Source of the DNA: Solirubrobacteraceae bacterium
Lineage (GTDB): Bacteria > Actinomycetota > Thermoleophilia > Solirubrobacterales > Solirubrobacteraceae
DNA: 64,000 nt
Direction: 5' to 3'
Assembly (NCBI GenBank): GCA_030447275.1
Contig: JAUJPF010000006.1
Location: 1-64,000, forward strand
The notes under the pieces are model-generated. The model made no database searches and was not told where the DNA came from. It was given only the letters and a program-made list of their open reading frames with translations. Made by a program: the position numbers and the translations under genes. Shown in pieces: positions 42,565 to 51,605 of this stretch (position 1 is the first letter of the stretch; each line of letters begins with the position of its first letter).

Positions 42565-43611
42565 ATGATCCTCCACGCCGACGTCGACGCGTTCTACGCC
42601 TCCGTGGCCCAGCGCGACGACCCGTCGCTGCGCGGCCGGCCGGTGGCCGTGGGGTCGTGGGTGGTGATGGCGGCGAGCTACGAGGCGCGGGCGTTCGGCG
42701 TCCGCGGCGGGATGGCGACGGCGCGGGCCCGGCGGCTGTGCCCTGAGCTGGTCATCGCCGAGCCGGGGTGGGAGGCGCTCGGCGAGGCGAGCCGCACGGT
42801 GTTCGCGATCTTCGATCGCTGCACGAGCGTCGTCGAGCCCGGGTCGATGGAGGAGGCGTTCCTCGACGTGTCGCAGGTCGGCGAGCCCGCCGCGACCGTC
42901 GCCGCGCGGCTGCGGCGCGAGGTGCGCGAGGAGGCGGGCCTCCCGCTCAGCGTCGGCGTCGCGCGGACGAAGGTGCTCGCGAAGATCGCGAGCCGCTCGG
43001 CCAAGCCGGACGGGCTCTACGTCGTCGAGCCCGAGCGCGAGATCGCGTTCCTCCACGCGCTGCCGCTCGAGCGGCTGTGGGGCGTCGGGCCGGCGACGAC
43101 GCGCAAGCTGAACGCGTACGGGCTCCAGACGGTGCGCGACGCGGCGGCGCTCGGCGAGGCCGAGCTGATCGCGATCCTCGGCCGGTCCGCCGGCCGCTAC
43201 GTCCACGCGATCGCGACCAACCGCGAGCACCGGCCGGTCCGCCGCCGCCGCGGCCGGCGCTCGTTCGGCGCGCAGCGCGCGCTCGGTCGCGCACCGCGCA
43301 CGCGGGCGGACCTCGAGGAGGCGATCGCCGGCCTCGCCGACCGCGTCACCAACCGGATGCAGAAGCGGGCGCGCGCGGGGCGCACCGTCGTCCTGCGGCT
43401 GCGCTTCGGCGACTACACGCGCGCCACGCGGTCGCGCACCCTGCCCTACGCGACGGCCGACCCGGCGGCGATCGCCGGCGCGGCAGCGGACCTGCTCGGC
43501 GCGGCGATGCCGCTCGTCGAGCGGCGCGGCATCACGCTCGTCGGCCTGACCGTCACGAACCTCGACGGCGCGCGCGGCGCCGAGCAGCTCGCGCTCCCGC
43601 TCGACCGCTAG
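42565..43611 (+). CDS. dinB: DNA polymerase IV (Y-family, translesion)
   Basis: 348 residues. Y-family catalytic signatures: ILHADVDAFYASVAQRDDPSLRGRP (first metal-binding Asp pair), VVMAASYEARAFGVRGGM, VVEPGSMEEAFLDVS (the SxEEAFLDV motif with the catalytic acidic residues), VGVARTKVLAKIASRSAKPDG and LWGVGPATTRKLNAYG (HhH). The little-finger domain extends to the C-terminus. The last residues EQLALPLDR resemble a beta-clamp-binding peptide (QLxLPL). A perfect LexA box immediately precedes the ATG, indicating SOS control. GTG 42541 is in frame but lies upstream of the box. Confidence 0.95.
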   Translation: MILHADVDAFYASVAQRDDPSLRGRPVAVGSWVVMAASYEARAFGVRGGMATARARRLCPELVIAEPGWEALGEASRTVFAIFDRCTSVVEPGSMEEAFLDVSQVGEPAATVAARLRREVREEAGLPLSVGVARTKVLAKIASRSAKPDGLYVVEPEREIAFLHALPLERLWGVGPATTRKLNAYGLQTVRDAAALGEAELIAILGRSAGRYVHAIATNREHRPVRRRRGRRSFGAQRALGRAPRTRADLEEAIAGLADRVTNRMQKRARAGRTVVLRLRFGDYTRATRSRTLPYATADPAAIAGAAADLLGAAMPLVERRGITLVGLTVTNLDGARGAEQLALPLDR

Positions 43612-43795
43612 GAGGCACGAGCTCTCCGACCCGGAGGCGACGTGGGGAAAGCAACCCTCCGTGGGTCCGGCCGCCTCGGCCGGGTATACCGAGCATCAAG
43701 CCAACCCGGTCCGCTGCGCGGGTCCGGGGTCAACGGAGCTTCTTCCTTCTGCCGACGTTCAAGCGCCGACTCGAGCGAGTCGATACGCGGGCTCA
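43612..43795. other. Structured convergent intergenic region, no gene identified
   Basis: Between the stops of dinB and the MpsC-domain gene. Three perfect hairpins occur: CTCCG-ACC-CGGAG (43624-43636), CCGGCCG-CCT-CGGCCGG (43667-43683) and CGACTCG-AG-CGAGTCG (43767-43782), plus the palindrome GGTATACC. The last hairpin, 13 bases beyond the MpsC stop, is a plausible terminator. The others may belong to a small RNA; I cannot place them in a known family. Confidence 0.5.
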
Positions 43796-44245
43796 TCAGT
43801 CGCCCCGCAGCAGGGCCGCGTTGGATTCGGAAGGTCGCGTTACGCGCTTGGCCGTCGGCGCGTCGTCGTCGCTGCCTGCGTCTCGCGGCTCCAAGATCGC
43901 GATCTCCATGACGATCCCCGCGCGCGCATCGCACGTGCTGTGGAAGGAGACGACCTTGCGCGACAGCACCCTTTCGATCGTCTCGATGAACTTCGCACGC
44001 GTCGCCTCCTGAAAGAACACGCGGGCTTCCTGCACTCGAAGCACCTCGCCCAGGTTCACCAGCTCCCTTTCGGCCGGAAGCAGCGCGTCGTGAAAGACGG
44101 TGACGGTGATGTCCGGACCGGCGAACTCCGTTCGGGTGGTGCTCGGTCCGCGCCCGAACTGCTCCTTGTGCAGGGCTACCAAGGCGTTGGAGAGCTCCGT
44201 CGTGTGCGACTGGTGCTGTGAGGTGTCCGACAAACCTCGGGCCAC
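43796..44245 (-). CDS. MpsC/DUF2294-domain protein
   Basis: 149 residues. The DUF2294 (MpsC) signature is clear: LSNALVALHKEQFGRGPSTTRTEFAG, in parts, VTVFHDALLPAERELVNLGE, VQEARVFFQEATRAKFIETIERVLSRKV in parts, and VMEIAILEP. The family is named for a subunit of a Na+-translocating, membrane-potential-generating system, but the protein is small and soluble and its biochemical role is not settled. GTG start at 44245 gives the usual N-terminus. It is monocistronic here, with structured DNA downstream. Confidence 0.85.
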   Translation of the reverse strand: MARGLSDTSQHQSHTTELSNALVALHKEQFGRGPSTTRTEFAGPDITVTVFHDALLPAERELVNLGEVLRVQEARVFFQEATRAKFIETIERVLSRKVVSFHSTCDARAGIVMEIAILEPRDAGSDDDAPTAKRVTRPSESNAALLRGD

Positions 44246-44270
44246 TCTAATCCGTCACTGCGGAGTTCCG

Positions 44271-47015
44271 CTAGCGGCCGCCGTTCATCTCCACGAGCTG
44301 GTGGAACGTCCCGCGGTTCTGCCAGGGGAACGGCGGCGTCTCGACCGCGCCGAGCGTCGTCGGGACGTTCTGGTCGCACAGCGGCGGGCGCTTCTGCGCG
44401 CACGTCGCCGGCACCATCCAGCCCGCGGGGTCGTGGGTGCCGAACCGCGCCGCGGTGTTCGCGCGCGCCTCGCGCAGCGTCCTCGTGAGCAGCGTCTTGC
44501 ACCGTGACCGCGCGCGGCGCCGGTTCGCGCCGCCGCAGTAGATCCGCGAGTGCGGGCCGCGGACCTTGCGCCGCAGCACCATCCGCAGGTCCTTCTCGAC
44601 GTGGCTCGACCACTTCCAGCCCCAGCCGTCGTCGACCGTCGTGCCGAGCCGCAGGAACCCGTCCTCGACCTTCTCGAAGAGGTCGGGGCCGAGCGCGGGC
44701 TCGAACGAGGCGCGGACGAGGAGCGGCCACCACTCGTCGAACAGCGCGACCGCGGCGCCGTGGTCGTAGCGGTTGTCGCCGTCGGCGTCGAGGCGCTGGC
44801 TGCCGGCGGCGTGCCACGCCTCGAGCAGCGCGATCGACCGCGCGTCGTCGCCGCGCTGCGTGCCGAGCACGCGGCGCATCCACGGCCACACCTCCGACCC
44901 GCGCACGTCGGTCGTCGCCGCGCCGTTGACCGCGCGCGTGAGGCCGGTGAGGTCAGTCTTGCCGCCGCCGCGCTTGATCTCGGCGGCGACGCGCCGGCGC
45001 AGCAGCTCGGCGTGGTGGACCGACCCGTCGCCCCACTCGGTCGGCCCCTTCCGCCAGCCGGGGGCCTCCTTCTGGTTCCAGCTGATGATGACCGGCTGGC
45101 GCGTGTCGATCGCCTGCGGCCGGCGGGCCAGCGGGATCGCGTCGTACGTGTAGCGGTCGGGGTCGAAGCCCTGCCAGTCGCCGGTGCCGTCGCCGTTGTA
45201 GGGCAGGTCGACGTCGGCGCCGCGCGCGTGCTTGGGGAACAGGCCGGACTGCATGAAGCCGGCGTTGTCGGCGTCCACGTAGAACCAGTTCTCCGTGCCC
45301 GGGAACCCGCTGAACGCCTGGGCGAACGAGCGGAAGTCGGTCGGCTGGTTCTCGGCCATGGCCATGAACGGCAGGACGGCGTCGAGCTCGCGGAAGTTGA
45401 CGCCCTTGGCCTTCGCGAGCGCGACCGGCTTGCCCCCGACCGTCGCGAACGCGAACACCGGGCCGTGGACCGAGCGCAGCGGCCGGTAGACGATCTCCTG
45501 CGACGGGTTCTGGTTGCCGGCCGAGGGCGGCGGCGTCGTCAGCTTGACGTCGCGCACGAAGAACGGCCGGCACGCGCCGCGGTAGAGGTAGTGGCGGCTC
45601 TCGGCGGTCGCCGCCGACCCGTCGGGGTTGCACAGCGTCTCGACGAACGTGTCGTTGTTGTCGCCGTTGGCGCTCGTGCCGCTCCACGCGAAGTCGATCC
45701 CGTGGCCGATCAGCGGCCACGGGCTGGCGCCCGGGAACGTCATGCCCGAGACGTCGATCCCGCCGCCGTGCAGCTCGTACTCGACGAGGATCTGCGGCGA
45801 CCAGTAGTCGACCTGCGGTCCCGCCGCCCACAGCGGCCTGCCGCCCTTCGCGAGGCCGCCCGCGATGGCCACGCCGTTCGACGAGTCGTCGGGCATCGCG
45901 CGGCGCAGCCGGTTGACGATCCGCACCCACGCCTGCGTGGAGCCCCGCTCGGCGGCCGGCGGCCCCGAGACCTGCGGGTCGAAACGCTTGACCGAGCCGA
46001 GGTCGGGGACGACGTTGACGCCCTGCCTGCGCGGGCCCGGGCGGTCGGAGCGGTGCCGCCGCGCGGCGACGGTGTACGTCTCCGGATCGTCGCGGTTGCG
46101 GAAGTCGGCGAAGCGCCGGCGCCACTTGCGGCCGAAGCGCTTCTCGAACTCGAGGCGCATCTGCGCGTTGCGCTCCTCGCCGCCGTTGGAGACGGTGAAC
46201 TGGGTGACGAGCAGGACGCCGAGGGCGACCGAGTCCGAGACGTCCCAGTCGGCGGGCTGGACGTTCAGCGCCGCGTACTCGGCCGGGAGCCTCGTCGGGT
46301 CGGTGCGGACCTCGGCGATCCGCGCGTTGATGCCCTCGACGTAGGCGAGGATGTCCTCCTTCGCCCGGATGCCGCGCTGGCCGAAGCGGCTCGGGAGGCC
46401 GTCGAACTGCCGGCGCAGCTCGTCGTCGGTGAAGTTCTGGTCGGTGAGCTGCTCGCGATCCATCTCGGCGCCGTCGGGTCCTGTCAGCTCGGCGAGCGTC
46501 CCCTTCGCCGCGTGCCGCAGCGCGTCCATCGCGAAGAGGCGCTCCTCGGCCGTCGCGTAGCCGGCACCGAACATGACGTCGGCGCGCGTGTCGCCGTAGA
46601 TGTGGGCCATGCTGAACCGCGCGTCGCGCAGGATGCGCACGCCGGGTCGCGGCCTCGTCTCGCTGCCCACGCCGCCGGGCATCTGCCCGAACTCCGTCGA
46701 CTTGTAGAAGCGGTCGAGGTCGGCCGGGCCGAGCGACGTCGCCTTCGGCATCACGTCGACGTAGAGCGGCTGCTGGTTCGTGTACGTCGCGGGCGGCTCG
46801 CCCGAGGCCTGGTAGGCGCCGAACTCGAGCGCGTTGACCTGCTGGCCCTCGCCCTGCGCGAGCACGGAGCGGAACGAGCCGAACGCCGGCACGCCGAGCG
46901 CGGGCGGGCCCGCCGACTGGCCGCCGCCGCCCGGAAGCGGGAGCTGGAGCTGTGCGTGCGCAGCGCCCGGGAGCGCCAGCGCCGCGAGCACCGCGAGGAG
47001 GCCGGCCCTTCGCAT
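44271..47015 (-). CDS. Secreted penicillin-acylase family Ntn-hydrolase
   Basis: 914 residues. Signal peptide (LLAVLAALALPGAAHAQ), then an alpha chain region with VRILRDARFSMAHIYGDTRADVMFGAGYATAEERLF cited in parts (VAHVYG-like and EERL motifs), a spacer, and the autoprocessing point DDSSNGVAIAG, where Ser379 would become the N-terminal nucleophile of the beta chain. WAAGPQVDYWSPQ, GHGIDFAWSGT and VNFRELDAVLPFMAMAENQ are typical beta-chain segments. The family hydrolyses amide bonds of beta-lactams, N-acyl-homoserine lactones or other N-acyl compounds; the substrate is not predictable here. Long C-terminal extension with many cysteines. Confidence 0.9.
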   Translation of the reverse strand: MRRAGLLAVLAALALPGAAHAQLQLPLPGGGGQSAGPPALGVPAFGSFRSVLAQGEGQQVNALEFGAYQASGEPPATYTNQQPLYVDVMPKATSLGPADLDRFYKSTEFGQMPGGVGSETRPRPGVRILRDARFSMAHIYGDTRADVMFGAGYATAEERLFAMDALRHAAKGTLAELTGPDGAEMDREQLTDQNFTDDELRRQFDGLPSRFGQRGIRAKEDILAYVEGINARIAEVRTDPTRLPAEYAALNVQPADWDVSDSVALGVLLVTQFTVSNGGEERNAQMRLEFEKRFGRKWRRRFADFRNRDDPETYTVAARRHRSDRPGPRRQGVNVVPDLGSVKRFDPQVSGPPAAERGSTQAWVRIVNRLRRAMPDDSSNGVAIAGGLAKGGRPLWAAGPQVDYWSPQILVEYELHGGGIDVSGMTFPGASPWPLIGHGIDFAWSGTSANGDNNDTFVETLCNPDGSAATAESRHYLYRGACRPFFVRDVKLTTPPPSAGNQNPSQEIVYRPLRSVHGPVFAFATVGGKPVALAKAKGVNFRELDAVLPFMAMAENQPTDFRSFAQAFSGFPGTENWFYVDADNAGFMQSGLFPKHARGADVDLPYNGDGTGDWQGFDPDRYTYDAIPLARRPQAIDTRQPVIISWNQKEAPGWRKGPTEWGDGSVHHAELLRRRVAAEIKRGGGKTDLTGLTRAVNGAATTDVRGSEVWPWMRRVLGTQRGDDARSIALLEAWHAAGSQRLDADGDNRYDHGAAVALFDEWWPLLVRASFEPALGPDLFEKVEDGFLRLGTTVDDGWGWKWSSHVEKDLRMVLRRKVRGPHSRIYCGGANRRRARSRCKTLLTRTLREARANTAARFGTHDPAGWMVPATCAQKRPPLCDQNVPTTLGAVETPPFPWQNRGTFHQLVEMNGGR

Positions 47016-47074
47016 CGCGGCGGCACTCTGCCACGGCGCTGCCCGCGGCGCGCCGCCCGCGCTCCGCGGCGTCG

Positions 47075-47845
47075 CTACTTCGGCGCCATCCGCAGCGCCC
47101 CGTCCAGGCGGATCGTCTCGCCGTTGAGCATGACGTTCTCGACGATGTGCACCGCGAGCTGCGCGTACTCGGCGGGCAGGCCGAGGCGCTTGGGGAAGGG
47201 GATCGTCTGGCCGAGCGCGTCGCGCGCCTCCTGCGGCAGGGCGGCGAGCAGCGGCGTGTCGAAGAGCCCCGGCGCGATCGTGTTGACGCGCACGCCGACG
47301 CCGCTGAGGTCGCGCGCCGCCGGCAGCGTCATCCCGACCACGCCGCCCTTCGAGGCCGAGTAGGCGGCCTGCCCGATCTGGCCGTCGAACGCGGCGATCG
47401 ACGCGGTGTTGACGCAGACGCCGCGCTCGCCGGCGTCGCCCGGGTCGTTCTGGGCCATCGCGGCGGACTCGAAGCGCAGCGCGTTGAACGTCCCGATCAG
47501 GTTGATCTGGATGACCTTCTCGAACATCTCGAGGTTGTGCGGGCCGCGCTTGTGGCTGATCCGCTCGGCCCAGCCGACGCCGGCGCAGTTGACGGCGATC
47601 CGCAGTCCGCCGTCGGCGCCGGCGGCCGCCGCGACCGCCGCGACCGCGGCCTCGACCTCCTGCGCGTCCGTCACGTCGGCCTTCAGGAACGTTGCGCCTA
47701 TCTCATCGGAGAGCGCGCTCCCCTTCTCCTCGTTCAGGTCCCCGATGGTGACGCGGGCGCCGCGCTCGGCCAGCGCGCGGGCCGTCGCCTCGCCGAGCCC
47801 GGAGGCCCCGCCCATGACGATCGCCGAAGCTCCCTCGATACGCAT
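47075..47845 (-). CDS. Short-chain dehydrogenase, 3-hydroxyacyl-CoA dehydrogenase type II (HSD10-like)
   Basis: 256 residues. Classical [27 protein letters not shown] (NAD-binding), [34 protein letters not shown] in parts with the Tyr-x3-Lys pair (YSASK), and [40 protein letters not shown] in parts, which are typical of HSD10/type II 3-hydroxyacyl-CoA dehydrogenases. Likely role: oxidation of 3-hydroxyacyl-CoA in fatty-acid or branched-chain degradation. ATG 47845 is eight bases from minus-strand TAAGGT. It diverges from a cupin gene with overlapping promoter elements. Confidence 0.9.
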   Translation of the reverse strand: MRIEGASAIVMGGASGLGEATARALAERGARVTIGDLNEEKGSALSDEIGATFLKADVTDAQEVEAAVAAVAAAAGADGGLRIAVNCAGVGWAERISHKRGPHNLEMFEKVIQINLIGTFNALRFESAAMAQNDPGDAGERGVCVNTASIAAFDGQIGQAAYSASKGGVVGMTLPAARDLSGVGVRVNTIAPGLFDTPLLAALPQEARDALGQTIPFPKRLGLPAEYAQLAVHIVENVMLNGETIRLDGALRMAPK

Positions 47846-47853
47846 GGCGCGGC

Positions 47854-47869
47854 ACCTTACGGGTAGCGT
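47854..47869. promoter_or_regulatory. Face-to-face leaderless promoters, HSD10-like / cupin
   Basis: Minus-strand TAAGGT (47859-47854) is eight bases from ATG 47845; plus-strand TAGCGT (47864-47869) is seven bases from ATG 47877. The two -10 hexamers lie four bases apart, so simultaneous binding of two polymerases is unlikely. Confidence 0.5.
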
Positions 47870-47876
47870 GCGGCGC

Positions 47877-48206
47877 ATGGATTCCTGGGACCTGACGACG
47901 CTCGACGTGGAAGTGCACAAGCCCGAGGTGCTGCGGTCCGACCGCGGCGCCGCGCGCGCGATCGCCATCAACCTGCCGGCGGGCGACAAGCTCCACGATC
48001 ACGAGGTCCACGAGCACTCGTACCTCGTCGTGGCCACCGGTGAGCTCGAGATCGTGCACGACGGTGGCACCGAGAGCGCGGGCCCCGGCTACGTCGCGCA
48101 CTGGGAGCCGCACGAGCGCCACGAGGTGCGCGCCACGTCCGACAGCCGCTTCCTGCTGCTGCTCGCGCCGTGGCCCAACCCGAAGGACCGCACGACCAGG
48201 GAGTAG
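47877..48206 (+). CDS. Small cupin-domain protein
   Basis: 109 residues, a single conserved cupin barrel. Motif 1 [27 protein letters not shown], in parts, supplies three His and a Glu for metal binding, and motif 2 [16 protein letters not shown] supplies the last His. Such small cupins may be enzymes or sensors; no function can be assigned. ATG follows TAGCGT by seven bases. The VOC-protein gene begins four bases after its stop, so the two form an operon. Confidence 0.85.
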   Translation: MDSWDLTTLDVEVHKPEVLRSDRGAARAIAINLPAGDKLHDHEVHEHSYLVVATGELEIVHDGGTESAGPGYVAHWEPHERHEVRATSDSRFLLLLAPWPNPKDRTTRE

Positions 48207-48210
48207 CGCC

Positions 48211-48633
48211 GTGGAGCAGCGCGTCAGCCTCGTCACGCTGGGCGTCGCCGACGTCGGCCGGGCGCGCGCGTTCTACGAGGCGCTGGGGTGGACGACGAGC
48301 GCGGCGCCGGGCGCCGACGTCGCGTTCTTCCAGACCGGCGGCAGCGTCGTCGCCCTGTGGAGCCGCGCCAGCCTCGCCGAGGACACCGGCGTCGAGGATC
48401 TCGGCGGCTGGGGCGGCGTGACGCTCGCCCACAACGTCCGCTCGCCGGCCGAGGTCGACGCCGTGATCGAAGAGGCCCGCGCCGCCGGCGCGACGATCCC
48501 GCGCGCCGGCGCCGAGACGTTCTGGGGCGGCTACTCGGGCGTCTTCGTCGACCCCGACGGCCACGCGTGGGAGGTCGCCCACAACCCGGGCTGGACGATC
48601 CGCGACGACGGGTCGATCGAGCTGCCGGACTAG
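48211..48633 (+). CDS. VOC-superfamily protein (glyoxalase/bleomycin-resistance fold)
   Basis: 140 residues. Paired beta-alpha-beta-beta-beta modules: VSLVTLGVADVGRARAFYEALGW, in parts, FFQTGGSVVALWSR, VTLAHNVRSPAEVDAVIEEARAAGA in parts and the metal-ligand segment YSGVFVDPDGHAWEVAHNP. The N-terminal half lacks the clear metal-binding His of glyoxalase I, so it may be a binding or resistance protein rather than an enzyme. GTG 48211 starts four bases after the cupin stop. A stem-loop terminator follows. Confidence 0.85.
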   Translation: MEQRVSLVTLGVADVGRARAFYEALGWTTSAAPGADVAFFQTGGSVVALWSRASLAEDTGVEDLGGWGGVTLAHNVRSPAEVDAVIEEARAAGATIPRAGAETFWGGYSGVFVDPDGHAWEVAHNPGWTIRDDGSIELPD

Positions 48634-48661
48634 CGCCGGCTAGCCACTTCTCGCCGGTCGG

Positions 48662-48679
48662 GGTGCGGCTGGCCGCACC
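48662..48679 (+). terminator. Hairpin after the cupin-VOC operon
   Basis: GGTGCGGC-TG-GCCGCACC is a perfect 8-bp stem, and a second short palindrome (CCCCTTAGGGG) follows at once. The region to 48736 also contains a repeated ATTCC and the start of the transporter gene, but no clear promoter. Confidence 0.55.
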
Positions 48680-48736
48680 GCCCCTTAGGGGGCATTCCGC
48701 ATTCCAACCGGGGCGCAGCGGCGGGACGCTGCTCCC

Positions 48737-50911
48737 ATGAACGAGAACCACCCCAGGAGCATCGCCGCCCGCGCGGGCGCATGGAGCGCGCGGAACCGCA
48801 CGAAGGCGATCATCGGCTGGCTCGCCTTCGTCGCCGTCGCCTTCCTGCTCGGCGGCGCCGTCGGCCAGAGGGGCCTCTCCGACTCCGATCAGGAGACGGG
48901 CGAGTCGGCCCGCGCCGAGACGATCCTCGACGACGCCTTCCCGAGTGGTCCCGAGGAGCAGATCCTCGTCCAGGCGCGGGGAGACGGCTCGGTCAGAGAC
49001 GCGTCGTTGCGCGCCGCGGTCCGCGACGTCGAGCGGACGCTGGCCGGCGCGAAGGGGATCGAGAAGATCGAGGCGGGCCAGCGGTCCGGGGACGGCCGGT
49101 CCGAGCTCGTGACCTTCGAGATCTCGACCGACGACGACGACAAGGCGGCCGCGGTGGTCGCGCCGATCGAGGCGGCGATCAAGAAGGTCGACAGCCGCCA
49201 CCCCGACGCGCGCGTCGAGCAGTTCGGCGGCGCGAGCGCGGACCGCGCGATCGACGAGAGCTTCGAGGACGACTTCAAGAAGGCCGAGAGCCTGTCCGTC
49301 CCGATCACCCTCGTGATCCTGCTGCTCGCGTTCGGGGCGCTCGTCGCCGCGGCGCTGCCCGTGATCCTTGCTCTGACCTCCGTCGCGGCGGCGATCGGGC
49401 TGACCGCGGTCGCCAGCCAGCTGATGCCGATCGACTCCGACAGCTCGTCGGTGATCCTGCTCATCGGCATGGCGGTGGGCGTCGACTACGCCCTCTTCTA
49501 CCTGCGCCGCGAGCGCGAGGAGCGCGACGCCGGCCGGTCGTCTCAGGAGGCCATCGACATCGCGGCCGCCACCTCCGGCCGCGCCGTCCTCGTCTCCGGC
49601 CTCACCGTGCTGGTCGCGATGGCCGGCATGTTCTTCACGGGCCACGCGACGTTCATGTCGTTCGCGGTCGGGACGATGCTCGTCGTCGCCGTCGCGATGA
49701 TCGGCTCGCTGACCGTGCTGCCCGCGACGCTGTCGCTGCTCGGGCCCAAGGTCGAGAAGGGCCGCATCCCGTTCCTCGGCAGGCTGCGCCAGCGCAGCGG
49801 CGGCGAGTCGCGGATGTGGAACGTGGTCCTCGACCGCGTCCTCGCGCACCCGCTGATCGCCGGCCTCGCCGCCACGGCGGTCCTGCTCGCGTTGGCGTTC
49901 CCGGCGCTCGGGATGAAGACGGCGAACTCGGGGATCGAGGACCTCCCGCGCGACCTGCCGATCATGCAGACCTACGACCGGATGCAGGACGCGTTCCCCG
50001 GCGGGCAGATCCCCGCGATCGTCGCGATCGAGGCCGACAGGATCGACGCCCCGCAGCTGCGCGCGGCGATCGGCGCGATGGAGGCCGAAGCGGTCGCCTC
50101 GGGCGGGTTCGAGAAGCCGGCGAGCGTGACGGTGAGCGACGACGGGCGCGTCGCGGCGGTGCAGCTGCCGATCGTCGGCGACGGCACCAGCTCGCGGTCG
50201 AACGCCGCGCTCGAGCGGCTGCGCGACGACGTCGTCCCGCGGACGGTCGGCGAGGTGGCGGGCGTCGAGGCGTACGTGACCGGCATGACGGCGAGCTCGA
50301 AGGACTTCAACGACCTCATGAAGTCCCGCGCCCCGATCGTGTTCGCGTTCGTCCTCTCGCTCGCGTTCGTCCTGCTGCTGACGACGTTCCGCTCGATCGT
50401 CATCGCGGTGAAGGCGATCGTGCTCAACCTGCTGTCGGTGGCGGCGGCGTACGGGCTGCTCGTGCTCGTCTTCCAGCAAGGGTGGGGCGCCGGCCTGCTC
50501 GGCGTCGACGAGGCGACGCAGGGAGCGATCACGTCGTGGCTGCCGATGTTCCTGTTCGTGATCCTGTTCGGGCTGTCGATGGACTACCACGTGTTCATCC
50601 TCAGCCGGATCCGCGAGGCCTTCGACCGGGGCATGAGCACCGAGGAGGCGGTCGCGCACGGGATCAAGACGACGGCGTCGACGGTGACGAGCGCGGCCGC
50701 GGTGATGATCGCGGTGTTCTCGATCTTCGGGACGCTGACGTTCATCGACATGAAGCAGATGGGCGTCGGCCTCGCGGCCGCCGTGCTCATCGACGCGACG
50801 ATCGTGCGGGCCGTCCTGCTGCCGGCGGCGATGAAGCTGCTCGGCGACTGGAACTGGTACCTGCCGCGCTGGCTGGAGCGGCTGCCTCAGCCGGCGCGGG
50901 CCACCGCGTAG
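48737..50911 (+). CDS. MMPL-family RND transporter
   Basis: 724 residues in two homologous halves. First transmembrane helix about 27-47 (KAIIGWLAFVAVAFLLGG), an extracytoplasmic porter domain, then five helices including ITLVILLLAFGALVAAALP and the MMPL-signature IGMAVGVDYALFYL; the second half repeats this with VFAFVLSLAFVLLLTTFRS and FVILFGLSMDYHVFILSRI, containing the GxDY and MDY proton-relay acidic residues. Twelve helices in all. MMPL proteins export lipids, siderophores or drugs using the proton gradient. Substrate unknown. The terminal 25 bases overlap the disrupted RibD-like gene on the other strand. Confidence 0.92.
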   Translation: MNENHPRSIAARAGAWSARNRTKAIIGWLAFVAVAFLLGGAVGQRGLSDSDQETGESARAETILDDAFPSGPEEQILVQARGDGSVRDASLRAAVRDVERTLAGAKGIEKIEAGQRSGDGRSELVTFEISTDDDDKAAAVVAPIEAAIKKVDSRHPDARVEQFGGASADRAIDESFEDDFKKAESLSVPITLVILLLAFGALVAAALPVILALTSVAAAIGLTAVASQLMPIDSDSSSVILLIGMAVGVDYALFYLRREREERDAGRSSQEAIDIAAATSGRAVLVSGLTVLVAMAGMFFTGHATFMSFAVGTMLVVAVAMIGSLTVLPATLSLLGPKVEKGRIPFLGRLRQRSGGESRMWNVVLDRVLAHPLIAGLAATAVLLALAFPALGMKTANSGIEDLPRDLPIMQTYDRMQDAFPGGQIPAIVAIEADRIDAPQLRAAIGAMEAEAVASGGFEKPASVTVSDDGRVAAVQLPIVGDGTSSRSNAALERLRDDVVPRTVGEVAGVEAYVTGMTASSKDFNDLMKSRAPIVFAFVLSLAFVLLLTTFRSIVIAVKAIVLNLLSVAAAYGLLVLVFQQGWGAGLLGVDEATQGAITSWLPMFLFVILFGLSMDYHVFILSRIREAFDRGMSTEEAVAHGIKTTASTVTSAAAVMIAVFSIFGTLTFIDMKQMGVGLAAAVLIDATIVRAVLLPAAMKLLGDWNWYLPRWLERLPQPARATA

Positions 50912-51585
50912 CGCAGGAAGAGCATCCCGTCGCCCTCGAGCACCGACCGAAGCTCGAGGGCGACCGGCTCGCCCGGCCCGGCCGCCACGACGATAGTCAG
51001 CGGCGCCGGGCCGTCGCCCAGCAACGGCGAGATCGTCAGGAACAGCTCGTCGACGAGGCCCTAGGCGAGCAGCGCGGCGTTGAGCGTCGGACCTCCCTCG
51101 CACAGCACCGAGCGGACGCCGTGCTCGGAGCGCGCGCGGCGCAGCGCGCGCGACGGCAGCGCGGCGTCCTCGCGCTCGTAGGTGAGCACGCGCGCCTCGG
51201 GGTCGTTGAAGAGCGGGATGTCGTCCGGGAAGTCGCCGCGGCGGCTGCACACGATCGCGTACGGCTCTGGGTCGAGGCCGCGCGCGCGGCGCTGCTCCTG
51301 GCGCTCGGGGCTGCGGACCATCCGCCCGTAGCGCTCGGCGCGCAGCGTTCCGGTGCCGACGAGGACGGCGTCGACCAGCGTGCGCAGCGTGTGGAAGACG
51401 TCGCGGTCGGCCTCGCTCGAGAGCTGCTCGGTGCGGCCCGCGAGCGTCGCGCGGCCGTCGGCGCTCGCGACCATGTTGATCACGAGGTACGGGCGGTCGG
51501 GCGGGGCGAGCGCGGCGAAGTCGACGCCGGCGAACGCCTCGGGCGCGGTGACGTCGGCGGGGTCCGGATGCAGGCGCCGCAGCAC
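50887..51585 (-). pseudogene. RibD C-terminal-domain (pyrimidine/dihydrofolate reductase-like) protein with in-frame amber
   Basis: The frame codes for a RibD_C/DHFR-like reductase: PYLVINMVASADGRATLAGRTEQLS, in parts, VDAVLVGTGTLRAERYG, RSVLCEGGPTLNAALLA. At 51061-51063 an in-frame TAG stands where the family has Glu (LLAEGLVDEL), and the same frame then continues with GLVDELFLTISPLLGDGPAP and ends FLRYAVARAG at 50887. One base change (GAG to TAG) therefore truncates the protein by about 58 residues. Start: GTG 51585 is seven bases after minus-strand TAGGGT; GTG 51594 overlaps the -10. Unless the amber is suppressed or is a sequence error, the NADPH-binding domain is incomplete. Confidence 0.8.
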
Positions 51586-51605
51586 GGCTGGCACCCTACG
51601 GGCTG

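Noticed and set aside
43612-43795. SAM- or c-di-GMP-type riboswitch
   Set aside because: Fragments resemble parts of such motifs, but the full set of conserved elements is missing and no gene follows on the plus strand.
51061-51063. Reassigned TAG codon or selenocysteine/pyrrolysine-like decoding
   Set aside because: Many intact genes here end with TAG at the expected family length, including five shared CTAG ends, so TAG is an ordinary stop.
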